Assembly: GCA_943789485.1 (NCBI GenBank)
Contig: CALSUH010000015.1
Span: 17,275-81,274 of the forward strand
DNA: 64,000 bases
Direction: 5' to 3'
From: an uncultured Pseudomonadales bacterium
GTDB taxonomy: Bacteria > Pseudomonadota > Gammaproteobacteria > Pseudomonadales > Pseudohongiellaceae
In this document: in pieces, positions 37,001-44,777 of the stretch
How the letters are laid out: each line of letters opens with the position of its first letter
How positions within the stretch are numbered: the stretch's first letter is position 1
Made by a program: the position numbers and the translations under genes
Notes under the pieces: model-generated
Databases searched by the model: none
The model's input: only the letters and a program-made list of their open reading frames with translations
What the model was told of the DNA's origin: nothing

Positions 37001-37411
37001 CATCTGCAAAGTTTTACTGGCGATGAGAACGACTCGAGTGGCCTGCGATTAACCGACAGTAGAGATGTGGTCGTTGGCACAACGAATGCCTCACTATTCG
37101 CCTATGTTGCAGACGGAGTGGGCGGACTAAAGGTTGTCCAATTGACCTCGCCGTCCAGTCAGCCTAAATTCTACGGCTTCAGTCCAGAGCCAAGGCCGGC
37201 TATCATCGCGCAATACCGCACGGATACTCCTGCCTTGAGTCTGTCGAAAGGTCTCGATAGAGATCGCGGCGTCGACGAGACTGGCGAACAGATATCCGTG
37301 TTTGGGCGCAAGGGGTCTAGGCCGCTCAATCAAGATGAAATGCAGGCCATGTTCCTCGATGCCAAAGGCAAGCCCTGGTTTGTGAAGGATGAGCCAGATG
37401 ACGTTAACTAG
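34073..37411 (+). CDS. Octaheme segment plus LVIVD beta-propeller of the same decaheme cytochrome
   Basis: The 1112-residue open frame has eight CXXCH motifs in its first two thirds (CGACH, CASCH, CMVCH, CTDCH, CKDCH, CYSCH, CAGCH, CSDCH). About residues 725-1045 form repeated LVIVD-type propeller blades: YLFAAEGERGVQVYDV, VLYIAADAGMVIVDLDEP, YLFVTNDSGLQVVDV, YVAAGSDGLVIVDVKQP. The GTG at 34073 is only the first start codon after a frameshift; it has no signal peptide of its own, and coding sense extends upstream into the diheme fragment at 33613-34020. Together they would make a secreted protein of about 1250 residues with ten hemes and a C-terminal propeller. LVIVD repeats are often seen on surface proteins. 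Likely a periplasmic or surface electron carrier. Confidence 0.8.
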   Translation: MRFINPSDYRIADEACGACHQAVINAAKTSLHSTGAMLFGGAAYNNGILPFKNYILGESYDRDGVGVMIRGPVVADELQEAVRAAGILPQLLPIPAWETTKPGDIFRVFESGGRNISNLFPETGNPNSLGIIQRLEEPGRPDIRQSNRGPGTGARISVPLINITKTRLNDPLTWFMGTNDQPGDYRHSGCASCHVVYANDRDPSHSGPYAQFGHTGKTQTADPVISKEESGHPIKHEFTRAIPTSQCMVCHMHQPNMFVNSYLGYTMWDYESDAPAMWPEQQQYPSDSKIRETNDRNPEAAAARGNWGDTDFLEKVSELNPELNDTQFADYHGHGWNFRAVFKRDRDGNLLDADDRLVEDDDPEKFDKAVHMSSVHLDAGMHCTDCHFSQDNHGNGHLYGEVALAVEIDCKDCHGTAKEFPNLFTSGPAALGGGTDLLAASRTPDGRLRFEWVNGELMQRSALDPELEWVVSLVRNSVDEDHADYNVKAARAKLMSTNTDTQAWGEEIAAVNLAHADSNMECYSCHTSWTTTCAGCHLPIESNWMTERNHYEGGVSRNFATYNPQVARDQAFSLGRRGPAKGGKIAPVRSSSALVLSSTNANREKIYIQQPPIAASGFSSQAFNPHFPHTVRKNETKTCSDCHLSEDNDNNAIMSQLLLLGTNFLNFVGFNTWVGNEGALNAVQVTEWEEPQAVIGSYLQKYAYPDWFQKHLESNQNLTSAYEHEAGTVSCLQLRGEYLFAAEGERGVQVYDVASIANKGVSQRIITAPVSPLGQDAHLDTNNATCIVLPSSQPIAPERNQGELMREDNLEQPFHPIYNYAVVTDSVEGLILFDVNTFADGEPRNNFIERTLNWNPDGVLDGALHATIGGHVLYIAADAGMVIVDLDEPLEPRLVAVVPMENARASALQFRYLFVTNDSGLQVVDVTDTEQPMLLSDNTISLKDAQRVYVARTFAYVAAGSDGLVIVDVKQPTAMRHLQSFTGDENDSSGLRLTDSRDVVVGTTNASLFAYVADGVGGLKVVQLTSPSSQPKFYGFSPEPRPAIIAQYRTDTPALSLSKGLDRDRGVDETGEQISVFGRKGSRPLNQDEMQAMFLDAKGKPWFVKDEPDDVN

Positions 37412-37434
37412 ACTAAATAATAGTTCGGATACTC

Positions 37435-38826
37435 ATGACTGAATTTAAGCCCCGCAAATTAAAAGCTAGTTTTCAGATAGCCGCTTTTCTGCTAGCCGGC
37501 TCGATTATGTTGGGTGTTATCGCTCAGGACAGCTTTAGTCAGCCTAGCGATCAAACTATAGCCGCGTTGCCGCAGCATGACGGCTTAGTACACCTTGGTG
37601 TCGCTAGCTGCGCCACCGGCGTCTGCCACGGACGGTCTTCGCCCTCCGAGGAGGACAATGTGTTGATGACAGAATACAGGACTTGGTTGAACCAGGGCTT
37701 GCACTCAAGGGCATATAACAGCTTGCTTGGACCTGCTGCTCGACTAATGGCGGAGAATCTTGGTCTTAGTGAGCCTGCCCATAGAACAGACATTTGCCTT
37801 AACTGCCATACTGACAACGTTCCAGTTAGCCAGCGCGGAGCAGAGTTCTTGCTCAGTGACGGCGTAGGCTGTGAATCCTGCCACGGTGGTGCGGAAAATT
37901 GGTTAGAGAGTCACCGAGAAGATGCAAGCCATAGCGATAATCTAAGCAACGGCCTGTATCCAACAGAGAATCCCTTTGCTCAGGCGACGTTGTGTTTGTC
38001 TTGTCATAACGGAACAGACGACAAACTTGCCACTCATCAGATTATGGGCGCCGGCCACCCTCGATTGAGCTTCGAGCTGGATGCTTATTCAGCGCTGCAG
38101 CCTATGCACTATGTCGTAGATGCCGACTACCGTGAGCGCAAGAATGCTGTGACTGGATTTGGAATTTGGGCGACTGGACAGTTGGAGATGGCCATGCAGT
38201 CGCTGGAATTGTTGAATATCTATGTGATAGACAGCGACTCGCTGCAGACTGAATTGTATTTTTATGACTGTCAGGCTTGCCATCATCCTCTAGAGGACAG
38301 GCGCTGGGTACCAAGTTCTCATAGCAACTTACCACCGGGCACCGTAAGGCTTAACGACTCGAGTTTCATGATGGTATTGAGTCTTTTGGAAATCGTTTCG
38401 CCCGATCGCGTTGCCGAGCTGAATAGGTTAATTACACAGTTACATCAAGGCTCCATCGCAAGTAGATCTGCGTTGAGAACGGCCGCCGGCAATCTCCATG
38501 CTTACATTTTGAATATCAGTACACAGTTCAGTAATCGCGTCTATAGTGATGACGAGTTAGAGCGACTGCGAGCGAACTTAGCGGCACACGCAGCCGCAGG
38601 CGATTATCGAGACTACGCGCTAGCAGAACAAACTTTATTAGCGATCGATGGTATTACCATTCGTCTGCAACAAGTTGATCAGTATCGGTCCGTCATGGAT
38701 GCTCTGTTTGAGGCATTGGTGCTCGAGGATTACAGCGAGCGAGGTTTCGTCGTGTTTAACCCCGATCGATTCATCGCCATTGCCAGACAAGTACAACCTT
38801 ATTTCGATTCGTCGCAGCCGAATTAA
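37435..38826 (+). CDS. Secreted pentaheme cytochrome c (cytochrome c554-like)
   Basis: The 463-residue protein has a signal peptide (about residues 12-36) and five putative heme sites. The first, SCATGVCHG near residue 59, is CX4CH; the others are CLNCH, CESCH, CLSCH and CQACH. The spacing and the GAGHPRLSFELDA segment resemble the cytochrome c554 / c-prime superfamily of multiheme proteins (recalled). The C-terminal third (from about 300) is helical and without heme motifs. It starts at ATG 37435, 23 bases after the propeller cytochrome, and probably works with it in the periplasm. A CX4CH site needs a compatible heme lyase, or may be unused. Confidence 0.8.
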   Translation: MTEFKPRKLKASFQIAAFLLAGSIMLGVIAQDSFSQPSDQTIAALPQHDGLVHLGVASCATGVCHGRSSPSEEDNVLMTEYRTWLNQGLHSRAYNSLLGPAARLMAENLGLSEPAHRTDICLNCHTDNVPVSQRGAEFLLSDGVGCESCHGGAENWLESHREDASHSDNLSNGLYPTENPFAQATLCLSCHNGTDDKLATHQIMGAGHPRLSFELDAYSALQPMHYVVDADYRERKNAVTGFGIWATGQLEMAMQSLELLNIYVIDSDSLQTELYFYDCQACHHPLEDRRWVPSSHSNLPPGTVRLNDSSFMMVLSLLEIVSPDRVAELNRLITQLHQGSIASRSALRTAAGNLHAYILNISTQFSNRVYSDDELERLRANLAAHAAAGDYRDYALAEQTLLAIDGITIRLQQVDQYRSVMDALFEALVLEDYSERGFVVFNPDRFIAIARQVQPYFDSSQPN

Positions 38827-38871
38827 ATTTTCAATTAAAAATCGGCATAGTGCATTGAGAGAGAAATTCAG

Positions 38872-39801
38872 ATGAGTGAGGAAGTTCAGTTTTCGATACA
38901 GTCCATTAATGGTCGCTATAATTTTGTCATTTCCGGCGACATGACATGTGGACGCGACGCAAACTGTGAAGCGATAATTCCGGATACTTCCCTGTCACGT
39001 CGTCACGCCCGTTTCTTTGTTAAGGACAAGGCGCTATTTGTGGAGGATCTCGGCTCCACAAATGGAACCTTCGTCAATGGAGAACAGCTAAAAACAGAAC
39101 CTAGGCTAGTACGCTACAATGATATCGTCCGCTTTGATATTCTGGAGTTCAAAGTATTTGTAGAACTAGCTGCGCCAGAAGTCGCTAAAGCGCCACGGCA
39201 CGTTGTTGCTTCCGCTGTTGAGAAGAGTGAGGCTCAGGCGCCACGCAGTTGGGCGGTGAACGATGGGCTCGGGCAGGGCACAGTGGTAATGGACCTGGGT
39301 GCAAACAAGCGAGCAGCACAGGAGCAGGGACAAGATGAACCCGTACTCGAAGCGTCTTTACTGCAAAGCCTTGACCAACCCTCGCTAGTTGGAATTCGAG
39401 GCGCCGATCGCGGCAAGACAATTACACTGGCAATTAATGACACTGCAATGACTGTTTGGCAGATTGGTAGAAACGCAGAAATGGATATCGTGATAGATGA
39501 CCCTAGTGTTTCCGAGCATCAGGCACAGATTGTTTTCGAGCAGGGAACTTGGAAATTGGTTGATGTGATTTCAACCAACGCGACTTATGCAAACGGCGAG
39601 AAAATTCTTACCCACTATTTATCGAACGGTGACACATTCAGTCTAGGGGCAACAGAATATTTATTTCGGATAAGTAGTAAGACAAATTTTAGGCCCCGCA
39701 AGAAAGCAGCAAGGGTGAAATCCAAGCGTAAAATCTGGATAGGAGTAGCGGCTTCGCTATTAGGATCGCTTATAGCCATATATTTCTCGTTATTGTCATG
39801 A
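38872..39801 (+). CDS. Tail-anchored protein with two FHA domains
   Basis: The first FHA domain (about residues 20-95) is canonical: CGRDANC, SLSRRHARF and STNGTFVNG keep all residues that contact phosphothreonine. The second (about 170-275) keeps IGRNAEMDIVIDDPSVS but has EHQ where SRRH would give Arg-Arg-His, so it may not read phosphate. A basic stretch (RPRKKAARVKSKRK) and one C-terminal helix (IWIGVAASLLGSLIAIYFSL) anchor it in the inner membrane with the FHA domains in the cytoplasm. It can be expected to bind a target phosphorylated by the kinase at 22146-24068 (inference). The stop overlaps the PP2C start by four bases (ATGA), a sign of coupled synthesis. Confidence 0.88.
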   Translation: MSEEVQFSIQSINGRYNFVISGDMTCGRDANCEAIIPDTSLSRRHARFFVKDKALFVEDLGSTNGTFVNGEQLKTEPRLVRYNDIVRFDILEFKVFVELAAPEVAKAPRHVVASAVEKSEAQAPRSWAVNDGLGQGTVVMDLGANKRAAQEQGQDEPVLEASLLQSLDQPSLVGIRGADRGKTITLAINDTAMTVWQIGRNAEMDIVIDDPSVSEHQAQIVFEQGTWKLVDVISTNATYANGEKILTHYLSNGDTFSLGATEYLFRISSKTNFRPRKKAARVKSKRKIWIGVAASLLGSLIAIYFSLLS

Positions 39802-40523
39802 CGTTTTCCTGGATATCCACAAGCCGCTCGCATCAAGGTAAAGTTAGAAAAGTAAACGAAGACAGCGCATTCGCACATCCTGATGGCATGCTATGGGCTA
39901 TAGCGGATGGGATGGGTGGATATGAAGGTGGGAGCATGGCGAGTGATATCGTCGTCGAAGAGCTAGGTAAGATTAAGAAAAGCGACGTTTTAGATCAGCT
40001 AGTCCAAAATAGCCTGCAGCAGTTGCAAATAGCAAATACACGTATACAACGTTATTCAATAGAACAATGCTCTGGCCGTAGTGTTGGTAGCACCGTTGTT
40101 TGTTTCATAACGGGAGCCGATGGAGCCGCCTGTGTTTGGGCTGGTGATTCAAGGCTCTACAGGCTGCGTGACTCTGAGCTCCTCCAATTAACTACTGACC
40201 ATAGTGAAGTTGCACAGTTGGTTGCCCTTGGTCATCTGACCGAAGTAGAGGCTCGTGCTCACCCTAAAGCGAATGTTATAACTCGTACTATTGGAGTTGG
40301 CAGAGATCAGGAGGCCGAAACTATTCTGGTTAATACAGAGAATTCGGATACTTTTCTTCTTTGTAGCGACGGGCTCTACAATGAACTGGACGAAAGTGCA
40401 ATTCTGGAGAGTTTGCGAGAAGAAAACCTCGAATCGCTAGCGGATGATCTTATGTCTCGCTGCATGCTCACTCCTGCCAAGGATAATATATCAATTTTGT
40501 TACTTCGTTGCTTGCGCCAGTAG
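39798..40523 (+). CDS. PP2C-family Ser/Thr protein phosphatase
   Basis: A 241-residue, soluble Stp1/PrpC-type phosphatase. All metal-binding motifs are visible: RKVNEDSAF near residue 17, ADGMGGYEGG near 37, GSTVVCFI, WAGDSRLYRL, LLCSDGLYNE and DNISILLL at the C-terminus. It would reverse the action of the Hanks-type kinase encoded at the other end of the island; such kinase-phosphatase pairs commonly act on FHA-binding partners. It is the last gene of the plus-strand island operon. Its start codon overlaps the FHA gene stop. Confidence 0.93.
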   Translation: MTFSWISTSRSHQGKVRKVNEDSAFAHPDGMLWAIADGMGGYEGGSMASDIVVEELGKIKKSDVLDQLVQNSLQQLQIANTRIQRYSIEQCSGRSVGSTVVCFITGADGAACVWAGDSRLYRLRDSELLQLTTDHSEVAQLVALGHLTEVEARAHPKANVITRTIGVGRDQEAETILVNTENSDTFLLCSDGLYNELDESAILESLREENLESLADDLMSRCMLTPAKDNISILLLRCLRQ

Positions 40524-40910
40524 GCTTTCTTACGAGGACCTTTGCGGCATAGGTGCCGCGACATGAGGTTTGAATCACTGTACGCGAGAGAATTTTGCGT
40601 ACAATTGCCGCCCTTAAGTTTTGGAACTACTTATCGACTTACTCTCTGCTCAAAAAACCAAGTACGGTGATAGTCTTAATAGATTTTGAGCATCTTGTTA
40701 CAATAGCTTCACTCTTTAGAAAAAAAACTCAACAAAGGCCGGGGTAATTGAAGTGGCGGCACCAGATTCTTCATCGGGGCTTCTAGGTTCCAATCAAAGA
40801 GTATTAACGCGCGCGTGCTTTTCCTGCACTCTGCGTTTTCCTCTGCGCAGAAGCTACCTTCAATTGAGCAAGCCGTTGCCGGTGCAAGCGTTATGCAAGG
40901 TTACTTCAAA
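40524..40910. other. Gene-free right end of the island, with hairpins
   Basis: No coding frame with recognisable product was found. GCGGCA at 40544-40549 and TGCCGC at 40554-40559 make a short hairpin 20 bases after the PP2C stop, a possible terminator without a T-run. GTACGC at 40580-40585 and GCGTAC at 40597-40602 form a second inverted repeat that overlaps TACAAT (40600-40605), a -10-like hexamer. The rest appears featureless and may be eroded coding DNA. Confidence 0.4.
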
Positions 40911-41004
40911 TATCTAGTTGGAGTTGGGTATCCCCAGAGTCTCGCCTTGCCCAGCTAAATTTCGCGGCTAGACCAGCTGTTAGTAATCTGAAATGCCCGC
41001 TAGG
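40911..41004 (+). pseudogene. truA: Decayed copy of the truA 3' end (island boundary scar)
   Basis: About 93 bases align without gaps to the last coding bases and first downstream bases of truA (21984-22077), about 80% identical by eye. Translated in the matching frame it reads YLVGVGYPQSLALPS, stop, ISRLDQLLVI, against YLVGVEYPQSCALPSEISEPDLLLAI at the true TruA C-terminus. It lies directly before trpF, where the end of truA would stand in an uninterrupted locus. I take it as a scar left by insertion or duplication at the truA 3' end; it has since drifted and gained a stop. Confidence 0.85.
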
Positions 41005-41091
41005 ACGTAGAGAAAGTTTTTGCTCTCCTTGATAGTCGTGAATCTGTTGATTTGCTAGAATACGTTTCTTTCACCAGCCTCTAGAATCACC
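41005..41091 (+). promoter_or_regulatory. Upstream region of the trp-acc-fol-pur cluster
   Basis: The island separates trpF from its former neighbours, so a new promoter is needed. TAGAAT at 41056-41061 is a -10-like hexamer; TTGATA at 41029-41034 is a -35-like hexamer but spaced by 21, longer than the optimal 17. No attenuator or leader peptide with Trp codons was seen. Confidence 0.3.
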
Positions 41092-41724
41092 TTGCAGAAA
41101 ACTTGGACTAAAATTTGCGGTATAACGCGAGCGCAGGACGCCTTAGCAGCGGCCGACCTTGGGGCGGACGCTATAGGCCTCAATTTCTATCCCAAAAGTC
41201 CCCGTGCTATAGGTGTGGCCGATGTGGCTAATTTGGTAGAAGGACTGCCCCAGAAGGTGTCCGTAGTGGCTTTGTTCGTCAACCCCACGCCGCAATTGGT
41301 AAGACAGGTGCTAGAGACAGGAGGGGTCGACCTACTGCAATTCCACGGTAGTGAGTCCGCTGAATTCTGTGAACAGTTCGATACGCCGTATATGAAGGTC
41401 GTAGCGGTAAAGGCGGGTAGCGACCTAAATTCTGAATTTGCCAAATACGAATCCGCTCAATACATGCTGCTGGATAGTTTTGACCCAATAATGCTTGGTG
41501 GTACGGGTAAGGCATTTGATTGGGGCAGAGTGGTTGAGTTAACGCAGAAGCAGCGGTCGCGTCTAGTTCTTGCCGGTGGACTTGGACCTGCAAATGTCAC
41601 AGAGGCAATCAAGATTGTTCAGCCCTTCGGCGTCGATGTAAGTAGTGGCGTCGAGGCGAGCAAAGGCATTAAAGATCTAAAAATGATGCAATTATTTATT
41701 CAAGGAGTAAGAGCAAGTGGCTAA
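41092..41724 (+). CDS. trpF: Phosphoribosylanthranilate isomerase
   Basis: TrpF isomerises N-(5-phosphoribosyl)anthranilate in tryptophan synthesis. The 210-residue TIM barrel has the catalytic Cys in [11 protein letters not shown] and Asp in LLDSFDP, and the phosphate-binding [14 protein letters not shown] and [15 protein letters not shown]. The start is TTG 41092, because no ATG or GTG lies before the first strand; a clear SD is lacking, so initiation may be weak. The stop overlaps the GTG of trpB. Confidence 0.94.
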   Translation: MQKTWTKICGITRAQDALAAADLGADAIGLNFYPKSPRAIGVADVANLVEGLPQKVSVVALFVNPTPQLVRQVLETGGVDLLQFHGSESAEFCEQFDTPYMKVVAVKAGSDLNSEFAKYESAQYMLLDSFDPIMLGGTGKAFDWGRVVELTQKQRSRLVLAGGLGPANVTEAIKIVQPFGVDVSSGVEASKGIKDLKMMQLFIQGVRASG

Positions 41725-42955
41725 GCCTAAAGAGTCTGCTGCTGCAGTTGACCCGGCTGTATTCGATGGTCCTGACGCATCAGGGCATTTTGGCCCCTAT
41801 GGCGGTGTGTTCGTTGGGGAAACGTTGATCGCGGCTGTCGAAGAGTTGGCTGAAGTATATGAGGAATTATCGGCAGATAAGAATTTCTGGACCGAGTATG
41901 ACTCTGAGTTAAAACACTATGTGGGAAGACCCTCGCCTCTCTATTTTGCAGAACGTTTAACTGACTCCGCGGGCGGTGCGAAGATCTATCTTAAGCGTGA
42001 AGACTTAAATCATACAGGTGCGCACAAGGTTAATAATACGATTGGGCAGGCGCTTCTAGCTAAGCACATGGGCAAGACGCGAATCATTGCGGAGACAGGA
42101 GCAGGACAGCATGGGGTGGCCAGTGCTACAGTTGCAGCTAAACTGGGCCTGGAATGTCATGTCTACATGGGTGCTGAAGATATTATCAGGCAGGCGCCGA
42201 ACGTTTATCGCATGAAGCTGTTGGGTGCAAACGTAATATCCGTTGAGTCGGGTTCGCGAACTTTAAAAGACGCGATGAACGAAGCCCTGCGCGACTGGGC
42301 CACGAACGTTGATAACACTTATTATATTATTGGTACAGTCGCCGGCCCGCATCCGTATCCCAAATTAGTACGCGATTTTCAATGTGTTATCGGAAGAGAA
42401 GCGCGCGAACAATCACTGGATCAAATTGGCAAATTACCTGATGCCCTAGTTGCATGTGTCGGTGGTGGTTCCAATGCGATCGGCTTATTTCATCCATTTC
42501 TTAAAGATGAATCTGTCACGATGTACGGAGTCGAGGCGGGTGGTCATGGCTTGGCTACCGGTGAGCATGCCGCTCCTTTGAGTTCGGGATGTTCGCCGGG
42601 CGTATTGCATGGCAATAGAACGTATCTAATGTCGGATGAGGCAGGCCAGGTTCTAGAAACGCATTCGATCTCTGCCGGCTTGGACTATCCCGGTGTAGGG
42701 CCCGAGCATTCTTGGCTGAAAGATATGAAAAGGGTTAACTATGTGGATGCAACTGATGAGGAGGCCATGAAGGCGTTTCATCAACTCACGCGACTCGAAG
42801 GTATTATTCCAGCTTTGGAGTCTAGTCATGCGGTTGCCTATGCAATGAAGCTTGCTAAGACTCTACCTCGAGAAAAGAATATTGTTATTAATCTGTCGGG
42901 CCGTGGTGACAAGGATATCGAGACGGTAGCGAAGATCGAAGGTATCAAACTTTAG
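41717..42955 (+). CDS. trpB: Tryptophan synthase beta subunit
   Basis: TrpB condenses indole with serine to tryptophan using pyridoxal phosphate. The 412-residue protein shows the PLP lysine in [16 protein letters not shown], the phosphate loop [27 protein letters not shown] and the C-terminal LSGRGDKD. It starts at GTG 41717, eight bases before the end of trpF, with AAGGAGTAAGAG as a good SD. trpA follows after 83 bases. Confidence 0.97.
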   Translation: MAKPKESAAAVDPAVFDGPDASGHFGPYGGVFVGETLIAAVEELAEVYEELSADKNFWTEYDSELKHYVGRPSPLYFAERLTDSAGGAKIYLKREDLNHTGAHKVNNTIGQALLAKHMGKTRIIAETGAGQHGVASATVAAKLGLECHVYMGAEDIIRQAPNVYRMKLLGANVISVESGSRTLKDAMNEALRDWATNVDNTYYIIGTVAGPHPYPKLVRDFQCVIGREAREQSLDQIGKLPDALVACVGGGSNAIGLFHPFLKDESVTMYGVEAGGHGLATGEHAAPLSSGCSPGVLHGNRTYLMSDEAGQVLETHSISAGLDYPGVGPEHSWLKDMKRVNYVDATDEEAMKAFHQLTRLEGIIPALESSHAVAYAMKLAKTLPREKNIVINLSGRGDKDIETVAKIEGIKL

Positions 42956-43038
42956 AGTTCATTCTGGATTCTTGCAGGGATAAGGTATTGATCAATACAA
43001 CTAACATTATCTGTAGTTAGAGAATTCGTAGGAAAGGC

Positions 43039-43857
43039 ATGAGTAGAATAAATAAAATCGCAGAGAAGGCGGCATTAGCGAACAGGAAGCTTCTAATTCC
43101 TTATCTGGTAGCGGGCGATCCGAATTTGGAAACAACGAGTGCGATAATGCATAAGCTGGTCGGGCAGGGCGCAGACATCATAGAGCTTGGCATACCCTTT
43201 AGCGATCCCTCATCGGACGGACCGATTATTCAGCGCGGCGTTGAACGTGCTCTCGCGAAGGGAACCACTCTGAAACAGGTGTTAGGGTTGGTGGCTGAGT
43301 TTAGAAAGACTGACACCAATACTGGCATCGTGTTAATGGGTTACCTGAACCCTATCGAGACCATGGGCTACAAAGCCTTTGCAGAGGCAGCCAGTTCCGC
43401 TGGCGTTGATGGTGTGTTGACAGTCGATCTGCCGCCTATGGAGGCGGATGAGCTGAATGCGATGATGCGCGCTGTTGAGGTGGACACGATATTTCTAGTG
43501 GCGCCAACGACACGAGAAGAGCGCGTGGCAAGTATTACCGAGCATTGTAGCGGTTATCTTTACTATGTGTCGTTGAAGGGCGTTACCGGTGCCGCATTGA
43601 CCGACTTTGGCTCAGTGACTACGAATATAAATAAGTTGCGTGAACGGACCCAACTACCGATTGTTATAGGTTTTGGCATCAAGGACGCCGAGAGTGCTGC
43701 AGCCATGGGAAGGTTGGCAGATGGTGTAATTATAGGCAGCGCTCTGGTTGAAAAAATCGCTCTATTGGCCGATCAAGTAGAACATGAGTCAGAACTGCTG
43801 ACTGACACCATAAGAGTGATATCTGAGGCTAGAGAAGCCTTAGATAAACTAGTGTAA
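43039..43857 (+). CDS. trpA: Tryptophan synthase alpha subunit
   Basis: TrpA cleaves indole-3-glycerol phosphate to indole, which is channelled to TrpB. The 272-residue barrel has the catalytic Glu in DIIELGIPFSDPSSDGP and the Asp in the same motif, GYLNPIETMGY, and the phosphate site GFGIKDAESA. It starts at ATG 43039 after GTAGGAAAGGC. No trpC, trpD or trpE is in the window, as usual for this cluster in gammaproteobacteria. Confidence 0.97.
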   Translation: MSRINKIAEKAALANRKLLIPYLVAGDPNLETTSAIMHKLVGQGADIIELGIPFSDPSSDGPIIQRGVERALAKGTTLKQVLGLVAEFRKTDTNTGIVLMGYLNPIETMGYKAFAEAASSAGVDGVLTVDLPPMEADELNAMMRAVEVDTIFLVAPTTREERVASITEHCSGYLYYVSLKGVTGAALTDFGSVTTNINKLRERTQLPIVIGFGIKDAESAAAMGRLADGVIIGSALVEKIALLADQVEHESELLTDTIRVISEAREALDKLV

Positions 43858-43890
43858 ACTCTTTGCCTGACTGCCTAGACGGACTGAAGA

Positions 43891-44760
43891 ATGAGTTGGA
43901 TAGATAAAATTTTACCATCGATATCAATCGCTCCAAAGGATGCGAAAAAATCGATTGTGCCTGAAGGTACCTGGAAGCAATGCCCACGCTGCGATGCGAT
44001 GCTTTACAAGAAATCGCTCAGCGAAAACCTCGATGTTTGTCCCAAGTGCGACCACCATCTGCGTATCACAGCTAGGCGACGGGTTGAGCTATTTTTGGAT
44101 ACCGACGATCAGATCGAGTTGAATGCTGACATGGAGCCAGTTGATCTGTTGAAATTCAAGGATCGAAAGAAATACAAAGATAGGATCAGCGCGGCACAGA
44201 AAAGTACGGGCGAGAAAGATGCCCTTATCGTCGTAAGAGGCAAGGTCAATAATATTCCTGTTATCACCGCTGCTTTCGAGTTCAGTTTTATCGGTGGCTC
44301 AATGGGGGCAGTGGTCGGTGAAAAATTTACCCAGGCAGTCAATATTTGTATAGAAGAGAAGTTACCTCTCGTGTGTTTCTCCACCAGTGGTGGAGCGCGC
44401 ATGCAGGAAGCACTTATCTCTCTCATGCAGATGCCGAAGACGTCAGCCGCTTTGGCGAAATTGAAGCGAAATTCCTTACCCTATATCTCGGTTCTCGTCG
44501 ATCCAGTCTATGGCGGCGTATCGGCTAGCCTGGCGATGCTCGGCGATGTGAATATTGCCGAGCCTAACGCATTGGTTGGCTTTACGGGTCCCGATGTTAT
44601 AAGGCAGACGGTGCGAGTAAAGCTACCTGAAGGATTTCAGCGCAGCGAATTCTTACTTGAGAATGGGGCTATTGACATGATCGTTCATCGTAAGAATCTG
44701 CGCGGCAAAATTTCGTCGATGCTCGAAAAATTTCTTTATTACAGAAACACCGCCTCTTAA
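43891..44760 (+). CDS. accD: Acetyl-CoA carboxylase carboxyltransferase subunit beta
   Basis: AccD is the beta half of the carboxyltransferase that makes malonyl-CoA. The 289-residue protein has the N-terminal zinc ribbon with four cysteines (CPRCDAMLY and CPKCDHH) and the carboxyltransferase core [27 protein letters not shown] and [16 protein letters not shown]. It begins 33 bases after trpA and is followed by folC after 17 bases, so the three are probably cotranscribed. Confidence 0.98.
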   Translation: MSWIDKILPSISIAPKDAKKSIVPEGTWKQCPRCDAMLYKKSLSENLDVCPKCDHHLRITARRRVELFLDTDDQIELNADMEPVDLLKFKDRKKYKDRISAAQKSTGEKDALIVVRGKVNNIPVITAAFEFSFIGGSMGAVVGEKFTQAVNICIEEKLPLVCFSTSGGARMQEALISLMQMPKTSAALAKLKRNSLPYISVLVDPVYGGVSASLAMLGDVNIAEPNALVGFTGPDVIRQTVRVKLPEGFQRSEFLLENGAIDMIVHRKNLRGKISSMLEKFLYYRNTAS

Positions 44761-44777
44761 TCTATAGAGCTAAGCCA

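Noticed and set aside
37228..37250. Intergenic repeat-like sequence encoding PALSLSKG near the propeller cytochrome C-terminus
   Set aside because: It recalls common dispersed bacterial repeats, but only one partial copy is present and the frame stays open, so there is no support for a mobile repeat.
22065..41091. Island as a prophage or integrative conjugative element
   Set aside because: No integrase, transposase, phage structural or transfer gene and no tRNA target; only a truA-derived scar is seen.
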